A stretch of DNA of 55,515 nucleotides from Hymenobacter aerophilus DSM 13606 (lineage in GTDB: Bacteria > Bacteroidota > Bacteroidia > Cytophagales > Hymenobacteraceae). Below, one piece after another: positions 49,691 through 55,515 of the stretch (the first letter of the stretch is position 1; every line of letters begins with the position of its first letter). Where the stretch lies: contig NZ_KB907824.1 in assembly GCF_000382225.1 (NCBI RefSeq), positions 1 to 55,515 of the forward strand, written 5' to 3'. The translations under genes and the position numbers were made by a program. The notes under the pieces were generated by a model, which did not search any database, had not been told where the DNA came from, and saw nothing but the letters and a program-made list of their open reading frames with translations.

Positions 49691-50845
49691 TTACGCCGTG
49701 TGGTACGAGCTGTCTTCGACCAGCGAGTTTTCGTTGAGTACGCTCAGCACGTCGGTCAGCTCCAGGCCGAAAGCATCGGCTACACCCTTGTACACCACCT
49801 TGCCGTTTACCACGTTCAGGCCGAGGCGCAGGTCGTCGTTGAGCAGGCAGGCCACGCGCCAGCCCTGATTGGCCAGCTTGAGGGCGTAGGGCAGCGTGGC
49901 GTTGGTGAGGGCCAGCGTGGAGGTGTAAGGCACGGCGCCCGGCATGTTGGCCACGCAGTAGTGCACGATGTCGTCGATGATGAAGGTCGGGTTTTCGTGG
50001 GTCGTGGGCTTGCAGGTTTCGATGCAGCCGCCTTGGTCCACGGCCACGTCCACGAGCACGGCGCCCGGCTTCATAGTCTTCAGCATGTCGCGCGTAACGA
50101 GGTGCGGGGCCTTGGCGCCCGGAATCAGCACGGCCCCAATCACGAGGTCGGCCGTTTTCACGGCGGCGCGGATGTTGTAATCGTTCGAGTACTGGGTGGT
50201 CACGTTTTTGGGCATGAAATCATCCAGCTCCCGCAGGCGGTTGAGGTTGATGTCCATGATGGTCACCTGAGCACCGAAGCCGGCGGCAATTTTAGCGGCC
50301 TGCGTGCCCACGATGCCGGCGCCTAGCACCAGTACTTCGGCCGGCTTCACACCGGGTACGCCGCCGAGCAGAATGCCGCGGCCTTTCAGGGGCTTCTCCA
50401 GGTACTTGGCACCCTCCTGCGGGGCCATGCGGCCGGCCACTTCGCTCATCGGAATCAGCAGCGGCAACGCGCGGTTGGGCGCCTCCACGGTTTCGTAGGC
50501 CAGGCACACCGAGTTGCTCTTGATCATGGCGTGGGTCAGCTCCTCGCCCGAGGCAAAGTGGAAGTAGGTGAACAGCAGCTGGTTTTCCTTTACCAGCGGG
50601 TACTCCGAGGCAATCGGCTCCTTCACCTTGATAATCATGTCGGCCTTGGCGTACACGTCCTCAATGGTGGGCAGAATGGTGGCGCCGGCCTGCTCGTACT
50701 CCTCGTTCGAGAAGCCGCTGCCTTCGCCGGCCGTAGCCTGCACGTACACCTCGTGGCCGTACTTCACAAATTCGGCCGCACCGCCGGGCGTCAGCGCCAC
50801 GCGGTTTTCGTTGTTTTTGATTTCTTTAGGAACGCCGATAAGCAT
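49691..50845 (-). CDS. ald: Alanine dehydrogenase
   Basis: 384 residues, NAD-dependent interconversion of alanine and pyruvate plus ammonia. Marks: [20 protein letters not shown], the substrate lysine region [28 protein letters not shown], the Rossmann loop [20 protein letters not shown] and [17 protein letters not shown]. The length and all blocks are typical. A TATCTTTG box (50896-50903) lies 50 bases upstream, and a strong terminator follows. It is monocistronic. Confidence 0.95.
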   Translation of the reverse strand: MLIGVPKEIKNNENRVALTPGGAAEFVKYGHEVYVQATAGEGSGFSNEEYEQAGATILPTIEDVYAKADMIIKVKEPIASEYPLVKENQLLFTYFHFASGEELTHAMIKSNSVCLAYETVEAPNRALPLLIPMSEVAGRMAPQEGAKYLEKPLKGRGILLGGVPGVKPAEVLVLGAGIVGTQAAKIAAGFGAQVTIMDINLNRLRELDDFMPKNVTTQYSNDYNIRAAVKTADLVIGAVLIPGAKAPHLVTRDMLKTMKPGAVLVDVAVDQGGCIETCKPTTHENPTFIIDDIVHYCVANMPGAVPYTSTLALTNATLPYALKLANQGWRVACLLNDDLRLGLNVVNGKVVYKGVADAFGLELTDVLSVLNENSLVEDSSYHTA

Positions 50846-50895
50846 GGCTGACAGCAGGAAAAAGGGGTGGGGTAAATGGGTGGGTTAACGCGGGG

Positions 50896-50903
50896 CAAAG
50901 ATA
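50896..50903 (-). promoter_or_regulatory. ald: -7 box TATCTTTG of ald
   Basis: A perfect TAnnTTTG on the minus strand with a 50-base 5' untranslated region. Confidence 0.55.
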
Positions 50904-50946
50904 GAGAAGTTGGCGCTTAGAATTGCGGGGTGAGGGAGCGAGACGA

Positions 50947-51063
50947 TGAGCCGCTTGTCATGCTGAGCAGCGCGAAGAATCTCGCGTGCCAAAGTAATTC
51001 TGCTATGAGAAGTTACCATTGCACGCGAGATTCTTCGCTTCGCTCAGCATGACAAGCGGCTCA
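50947..51063. repeat. Dispersed palindrome with extended arms, tip type 1
   Basis: A 117-bp inverted repeat. Arms of 22 bases (TGAGCCGCTTGTCATGCTGA...) are perfect and extend the usual GTCATnCTGAGC end by nine further paired bases; the tip is GAATCTCGCGTGC. It lies between ald and the DUF1573 gene. Confidence 0.9.
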
Positions 51064-51079
51064 CCCCGCTGCGCACTCC

Positions 51080-51853
51080 TTACTTAAACGGCACCGAGGT
51101 GGCGCTTTCCTTCACCATGCTGCCGGCGTTCAGGTCCTTTACCAGGTCGGCCGTGAGCAGCAGCTTGGCGTCGCCGTTCAGGTCGTTGCTGGTGATGACG
51201 ACGGGCTCCTGCTGCTGGCCCACCCGGCGCTGGTTGTACACCAGCTCCACCACGGCCGTTTCGCCGGGCTTGATGGGCGAGGGCACGTTGCGGTAGCCCA
51301 CGCAGTAGCACTGCGACGTGATGGCGCTCAGCACCAGGTCCTGCTTGCCGGTATTGGTTACTTTGAAGCGGGCCGTGAGCGTCTGCCCGGCCTCGGCCTT
51401 GCCGAAGTCGTAACGGGTGCGGTCCAGCGTCAGGCGCGGCGACTGGGCCAGCTGGGCCGGCGTGAGCCTGGAGCGCATCTGCTCCTTGTTGAGCACGTTG
51501 CCCTTGATGGTGAGCACCGCGCTGGGCGTAGTGGCGTTGCTGACCACCGTCACGGTTTTGTTGAACACGCCGGGCCGGCCGGCGCTGCTGTACACGGCCT
51601 TCACCATACCGCTTTTGCCGGGCAGAATGGGGGTTTTGGTCCAGTCGGGCGTGGTGCAGCCGCAGCTGGCCTGCACATTGGCGATGATGATGGGCTGGTT
51701 GCCGGTGTTCTTGAACCGGAACTCGTGGGCGGCCATCGTGCCCTCCGGAATGGAGCCGAAATCGTGCTGCTCGCCCTGGAAAGTAAGTACGCCCTGGGCG
51801 CGGGCGGCCGTGAGCGTGGCGAAGCTGAGCAGCAGAAAAAGCAGGTGTTTCAT
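51080..51853 (-). CDS. DUF1573 exported protein (two-domain)
   Basis: 257 residues with a signal peptide (MKHLLFLLLSFATLTAARAQ). Two ASPM/SPD-2-like beta domains follow: the first (about 22-125) with HDFGSIPEGTMAAHEFRFKN and VQASCGCTTPDW, the second (about 145-245) with YDFGKAEAGQTLTARFKVTN and a Cys pair SQCYCVGY. DUF1573 proteins are periplasmic or surface proteins of unknown role in Bacteroidota. The ATG at 51853 is the one with the signal peptide. Palindromes lie on both sides. Confidence 0.85.
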   Translation of the reverse strand: MKHLLFLLLSFATLTAARAQGVLTFQGEQHDFGSIPEGTMAAHEFRFKNTGNQPIIIANVQASCGCTTPDWTKTPILPGKSGMVKAVYSSAGRPGVFNKTVTVVSNATTPSAVLTIKGNVLNKEQMRSRLTPAQLAQSPRLTLDRTRYDFGKAEAGQTLTARFKVTNTGKQDLVLSAITSQCYCVGYRNVPSPIKPGETAVVELVYNQRRVGQQQEPVVITSNDLNGDAKLLLTADLVKDLNAGSMVKESATSVPFK

Positions 51854-51893
51854 GGCAGAAAATTGTTGGAAGGTGACAGGCGGCCAGAACCCG

Positions 51894-51995
51894 CCTGTCA
51901 TCCTGAGCTTGCGAAGGACCTATACAGAGGGTAACATTGAATAATAGCTTCTGTATAGATCCTTCGCAAGCGGACGCAAGATGAAGGATGACAGG
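51894..51995. repeat. Dispersed palindrome, tip type 2, with short duplication
   Basis: A 102-bp inverted repeat (CCTGTCATCCTGAGC...; tip GACCTATACAGA). The right arm is longer because CGCAAG is duplicated around GCGGA. It lies in the divergent spacer before the E1 gene. Confidence 0.85.
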
Positions 51996-52066
51996 AATAC
52001 ACCGCCGCGGCGTATCTCAAAGATACTCAACCAAACCCGGCCGCCGCGGCATCGGCGGCAAATCCG

Positions 52067-52074
52067 TACTTTTG
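52067..52074 (+). promoter_or_regulatory. -7 box TACTTTTG of the E1 gene
   Basis: A perfect TAnnTTTG, 76 bases before the ATG at 52151. Confidence 0.5.
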
Positions 52075-52150
52075 TAGGCCTGTTTTCCGGGAAGCGGGCG
52101 CCTACCCCTCTATCGCTCCCGGTTTTCCATCCCACCCGCCGCCTCTGTCT

Positions 52151-54580
52151 ATGCCCACTACCGACACCGCTTCGACTGCCACCGCGCCTGTGCCCGTTGC
52201 CTCGCTCACCAAAACCGATTTCCTGCACGATTACCGCCTGGGCTGGGAAAGCCGCCACGCCTCGCTGGCCGGCCGCAAGGAGGTGTTCATGGGCAAGGCC
52301 AAATTTGGCATCTTCGGCGACGGCAAAGAGCTGCCCCAGCTGGCCATGGCCCGCGCCTTCCGGGCCGGCGACTGGCGCGCCGGCTACTACCGCGACCAGA
52401 CCTTCATGCTGGCCATCGGCGAGTTGACGCTGCAGCAGTACTTCGCCCAGCTCTACGCCCACCCCGATGTGGAGGCCGAGCCCGCCACCGCCGGCCGCGC
52501 CATGAACGGCCACTTCGGCACCCGCTTTCTCGACGAGGACGGCCAGTTCCGCCCTTCGGCCGAGATGAAAAACTCGACGGCTGATATTTCGCCCACCGGC
52601 GGCCAGATGCCCCGCCTCGTGGGCCTGGCCTACGCCTCCAAGCTCTACCGCCAGAACCCCGAGCTGCACCAATTTTCGGACTTTTCGGTGGACGGCAACG
52701 AGGTGGCGTTCGGTACCATCGGCAACGCCAGCACCTCGGAGGGCATGTTCTTCGAGGCCATCAACGCGGCCGGCGTGCTCCAGATTCCGATGCTCGTCAG
52801 CGTCTGGGACGATCACTACGGCATTTCGGTGCCCGCCGAGTACCAAACCACCAAGCAGAACATTTCCGAAATCCTGAAGGGCTTCCAGCGCGAAGGCGAG
52901 GGCCAGGACGGCTTCGAGATTTACCGCGTAAATGGCTGGGACTACCCGGCTTTGCTCGAAACCTACGAGCGCGCCACCGACATCTGCCGCAGCCAGCACG
53001 TGCCCACGCTCATCCACGTGCGCGAAGTCACGCAGCCGCAGGGCCACAGCACCTCGGGCTCGCACGAGCGGTACAAGAACGCCGAGCGCCTGAGCTGGGA
53101 GCAGGCCCACGACTGCCTGCTGAAGATGCGCGAGTGGCTGCTGGCCGAGGGCCACGCTTCGGCCGAAGAGCTGGATGCCATCGAGAAAGAAGCCCAGCAA
53201 ACAGTGAAAGAAGCCCGCACGGCCGCCTGGCAGGAGTTCTTCAACCCCATCAAGCAGGAGCGCGATGAGGTAGTGGAGTTGCTGAACAAGCTGGTAGCCG
53301 AAACCGGCACCGAAAACCAGCTCCACGAACTGGTAGAAGCCCTCAAGCACAACACCACGCCCATCCGCGCCGATTTGGTGCGCACCGTGCGCAAGGCCCT
53401 GCGCAATGTGCGCGGCCAGCACAGCGGCAGCCGCCGCGAGCTGCAGCACTGGCTGGAGCAGGCTCTGGCCGATAACGCCGACCGCTACAACTCCTACCTG
53501 TTCAGCCAGAGCGAGGAAGCCGTGGGCAACATCGAGGAAGTGGAAGTGGAGTACGCCGCCGATGCCGCCGCCGTTGATGGCCGCGAGGTGCTGCAGGCCT
53601 GCTTCACAGCCAACTTCGAGCGCGACCCGCGCATCTTTGCCATCGGCGAAGATGTGGGCCGCATCGGCGACGTAAACCAGGCGTTTGCTGGCCTGCAGGA
53701 GAAGTTTGGCGAGCTGCGCGTGACCGATACCGGCATCCGTGAGTGCACCATCATCGGGCAGGGCATCGGCGCCTCGATGCGCGGGCTGCGGCCCATCACC
53801 GAAATCCAGTACCTCGACTACCTGCTCTACGGTATCCAGCCGCTTTCTGATGATGTGGCCTGCCTGCAGTACCGCACCAAAGGCGGCCAGAAGGCCCCGC
53901 TGATTGTGCGCACCCGCGGCCACCGGCTCGAAGGTATCTGGCACTCGGGCTCGCCCATCCAGATGATTCTGGGCTCTATCCGCGGCATGCACCTGTGCGT
54001 ACCGCGCGACATGACCCAGGCGGCCGGCTTCTACAACACGCTGCTGCGGAGTGATGAGCCGGCCATCGTGATTGAGTGCCTGAACGGCTACCGGCTCAAG
54101 GAGAAAATGCCCCGGAACCCCGGCGACTTTATGCTGCCGCTGGGCCGCCCCGAAACCCTGCTGCGCGGCGCCGACCTCACCATCGTCACCTACGGCTCGA
54201 TGTGCCGCATCGTGCTCGACGCCGCCGCCCAGCTTGCCGAAGTGGGCATCAAGGTGGAAGTAATCGACGTGCAGACCCTGCTGCCCTTCGACACCGACCA
54301 CCTGATTGTGGACAGCATCCGGCGCACCAACCGCGTGCTGTTTGCCGATGAGGACGTGCCAGGCGGCGCCACCGCCTTCATGATGCAGCAGGTGCTCGAC
54401 GAGCAGCAGGCCTACCGCTTCCTCGATTCGCAGCCGCGCTGCCTCTCGGCGCAGGCGCACCGCCCGCCCTACGGCTCCGACGGCGACTATTTCAGCAAGC
54501 CCAATGCCGAGGATGTGTTCGATGCCGTGTACGAAATGATGCAGGAAGCCGACCCCAAGCGCTTCCCGGCCATTTACTAA
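52151..54580 (+). CDS. Fused alpha/beta E1 of a branched-chain 2-oxoacid dehydrogenase
   Basis: 809 residues joining E1-alpha (about 1-390) and E1-beta (about 480-809) through a helical linker. E1 decarboxylates 2-oxo acids with thiamine diphosphate and passes the acyl group to lipoyl E2. The TPP block reads GTIGNASTSEGMFFEAINAA...WDDHYGISVP: the usual GDG Asp is Asn, a feature I associate with this Bacteroidota subgroup from memory. The beta part shows FAIGEDVGRIGDV, GIREC, EIQYLDYLLYG, IVTYGSMCRIVLDAA and VIDVQTLLPFDTD. E2 and E3 genes are not adjacent. The oxidised acid is probably branched-chain (inference). Confidence 0.9.
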   Translation: MPTTDTASTATAPVPVASLTKTDFLHDYRLGWESRHASLAGRKEVFMGKAKFGIFGDGKELPQLAMARAFRAGDWRAGYYRDQTFMLAIGELTLQQYFAQLYAHPDVEAEPATAGRAMNGHFGTRFLDEDGQFRPSAEMKNSTADISPTGGQMPRLVGLAYASKLYRQNPELHQFSDFSVDGNEVAFGTIGNASTSEGMFFEAINAAGVLQIPMLVSVWDDHYGISVPAEYQTTKQNISEILKGFQREGEGQDGFEIYRVNGWDYPALLETYERATDICRSQHVPTLIHVREVTQPQGHSTSGSHERYKNAERLSWEQAHDCLLKMREWLLAEGHASAEELDAIEKEAQQTVKEARTAAWQEFFNPIKQERDEVVELLNKLVAETGTENQLHELVEALKHNTTPIRADLVRTVRKALRNVRGQHSGSRRELQHWLEQALADNADRYNSYLFSQSEEAVGNIEEVEVEYAADAAAVDGREVLQACFTANFERDPRIFAIGEDVGRIGDVNQAFAGLQEKFGELRVTDTGIRECTIIGQGIGASMRGLRPITEIQYLDYLLYGIQPLSDDVACLQYRTKGGQKAPLIVRTRGHRLEGIWHSGSPIQMILGSIRGMHLCVPRDMTQAAGFYNTLLRSDEPAIVIECLNGYRLKEKMPRNPGDFMLPLGRPETLLRGADLTIVTYGSMCRIVLDAAAQLAEVGIKVEVIDVQTLLPFDTDHLIVDSIRRTNRVLFADEDVPGGATAFMMQQVLDEQQAYRFLDSQPRCLSAQAHRPPYGSDGDYFSKPNAEDVFDAVYEMMQEADPKRFPAIY

Positions 54581-54595
54581 GCGGCGGCCCGTAAC

Positions 54596-54637
54596 GCAAA
54601 GCGCCCGCCCCGGCAACTGCTGGGGCGGGCGCTTTGC
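54596..54637 (+). terminator. Terminator after the E1 gene
   Basis: GCAAAGCGCCCGCCCC pairs perfectly with GGGGCGGGCGCTTTGC around a short loop (GGCAACTGCT). It lies between convergent genes and can act for both. Confidence 0.85.
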
Positions 54638-54661
54638 CCATACGCTTCAGGGCAAATGGGG

Positions 54662-55189
54662 TTATTGCGGGATGGTGATGGGGTCCGTTAGCACCTCGTT
54701 GCTGCGGTGCAAGGCGCGGTCCTGAATGCTCACTTTAAACCGCATAACTGTTCCGGGCGGCGGCGAACCAATCGGAGAAAACAGGATGCCGTAATATATC
54801 TCGCCCCGCAACGGCGCCTTCCGGTCGGCCTGGCTCTCAGGCGTCAGGTTGGGGTAGCGGCCACTGAGCGTACCGGCCGGTGGGTCGTAGTTTACATACG
54901 TGCCATCGGTCTGGCGAATCTGCGCCTGGCAGAAGTAGTTCAGCGTATTAGGGTTAGGCGATTTGTCAGGCAGCCGCGGATTGAAGGGCGGGAGCGTATC
55001 GTTCTGCCCCAGGCCCAGGTCGCCGTCGCCATCACGGTAGCTGATGGCTATGTTGATACTGTCGAAGGGGCTGCCCTGCTTGAGAATCGACTGGATGCTG
55101 ATGCGCTGGAACTCAATTTCTGGCGTATCGGGGTAATCGGGCGGGTTGATGCAGCCCGGCACCGACAGGCCCAGCAGGACCATCAGCAC
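54662..55189 (-). CDS. Lipoprotein of unknown function, 5' end possibly cut by an IS
   Basis: The mature protein follows the lipobox VPGC and is beta-rich, with a DGDGDLGLGQNDT calcium-binding-like segment and QIRQTDGTYVNYDPP. It resembles Bacteroidota cell-surface lipoproteins without a named domain. The only nearby starts are GTG at 55189 and ATG at 55183, giving an unusually short signal peptide with no positive charge. The frame stays open to 55256 (STFSRTRHTLFFQTLGFAV), which would give a proper signal peptide but has no standard start. Insertion of the transposable element to the right has probably removed the original start and promoter. Confidence 0.6.
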   Translation of the reverse strand: MLMVLLGLSVPGCINPPDYPDTPEIEFQRISIQSILKQGSPFDSINIAISYRDGDGDLGLGQNDTLPPFNPRLPDKSPNPNTLNYFCQAQIRQTDGTYVNYDPPAGTLSGRYPNLTPESQADRKAPLRGEIYYGILFSPIGSPPPGTVMRFKVSIQDRALHRSNEVLTDPITIPQ

Positions 55190-55227
55190 CGCAAAGCCCA
55201 GCGTTTGGAAAAACAGCGTATGTCTCG

Positions 55228-55262
55228 TCCTAGAAAAAGTTGACCAAAAACTTGGTTAACTT
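55228..55262. mobile_element. Probable left end of the right-hand insertion sequence
   Basis: GTTGACCA...TGGTTAAC around 55240-55261 is a near-perfect short inverted repeat just before the transposase ATG. The true IS terminus lies at or near here. The exact border cannot be fixed without the other end. Confidence 0.4.
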
Positions 55263-55515
55263 ATGGCATCACTGTCTGACTTGCGTATGCAAAAGCACGC
55301 GCTTTCCATGCGCCAAATGGTGGCTGAAATTCATCTGGGCAAGCTCAACATTGCCCAGGCCGCCGCCAAATTTGAGCTCACACGTAAAACCGTTCGGCAC
55401 TGGATCGACCTGGTCGAAGCAGAAGCGGAGGCCAACGGCTTGCCCCCGGCTCCCCCACCATGCCCACCTGGAGCCAGGAAACGCACAACTCGTCCGGCGC
55501 CGCAGGATAGCGAAG
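55263..55515 (+). CDS. IS3-like transposase OrfA fragment (runs off right edge)
   Basis: 84 codons are visible. The start MASLSDLRMQKHALSMRQM is followed by a helix-turn-helix (LNIAQAAAKFELTRKTVRHW) and an acidic leucine-zipper-like stretch (VEAEAEANG), then a Pro-rich region. This fits OrfA of IS3-family or related HTH transposase subunits. The reading frame is open at the window edge, so its full length and OrfB are unseen. Confidence 0.65.
   Translation, partial: MASLSDLRMQKHALSMRQMVAEIHLGKLNIAQAAAKFELTRKTVRHWIDLVEAEAEANGLPPAPPPCPPGARKRTTRPAPQDSE

Noticed and set aside
51920..54616. An 898-codon open frame antisense to the fused E1 gene
   Set aside because: Same effect. The plus strand has full E1-alpha and E1-beta motifs; the antisense translation has no recognisable domain.

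Overview
The window looks like chromosomal DNA of a GC-rich member of the Bacteroidota, most likely Hymenobacter or a close relative (Cytophagales). This is an inference from several signs: a type IX secretion plug protein, a Bat-type aerotolerance cluster, DUF4296, DUF5103, DUF922 and DUF1573 proteins typical of the phylum, almost no Shine-Dalgarno sequences, and Bacteroidota -7 boxes (TAnnTTTG) lying only 4-50 bases before start codons. I see no rRNA, tRNA, CRISPR array or prophage. The two edges cut through transposase genes of different IS families.

Layout. 1-3.6 kb: IS630-type transposase fragment, T9SS plug protein, an expanded 71-bp repeat array, a Na+/H+ antiporter. 3.8-6.9 kb: two tandem paralogous M48 metalloproteases. 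6.9-7.7 kb: an AT-rich HNH endonuclease gene broken by an in-frame stop. 7.8-11.3 kb: BatA, a BatD-like protein and a DUF58 protein in one direction, with a DUF4296 lipoprotein divergent. 11.4-14 kb: CsaA-like tRNA-binding protein, DUF922 protein, MATE exporter. 14.2-17.9 kb: ergothioneine operon egtB-egtD plus a PLP enzyme. 18-26.5 kb, mainly plus strand: KGG stress protein, MenC, aspartic protease with PDZ, acyltransferase, alpha/beta hydrolase, phasin-like protein, UbiB/AarF kinase. 26.6-35.7 kb: phosphohexomutase, HPPD, DUF952, lipoprotein, ABC-F ATPase, GT39 glycosyltransferase. 35.9-38.9 kb: lysine genes lysC-lysA behind a probable attenuator. 39-43.2 kb: SF2 helicase with membrane segments, and an M28 peptidase. 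43.3-46.6 kb: biotin genes bioD-bioA plus a ketoacyl synthase. 46.8-55.2 kb: LtaS-like sulfatase, SUKH protein, alanine dehydrogenase, DUF1573 protein, fused alpha/beta E1 dehydrogenase, lipoprotein.

The most striking property is the repeat landscape. About twenty palindromic elements of several families occupy most gene junctions. A second class consists of inverted pairs of 7-bp or 8-bp arrays, often wrapped around a palindrome, promoter or terminator. Three such elements sit in frame inside conserved enzyme genes (the biotin-locus ketoacyl synthase, EgtB and the LtaS-like sulfatase). At least nine genes have stop codons lying inside a repeat. The organisation resembles the in-frame palindromic elements of Rickettsia and the heptamer repeats of cyanobacteria, but I know of no description of this combination in Bacteroidota.

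Other leads are a lysine-codon leader peptide with a competing terminator upstream of lysC, a helicase carrying C-terminal membrane helices, a PLP enzyme lacking the usual phosphate-binding Arg in the ergothioneine operon, and a ketoacyl synthase in the biotin operon.
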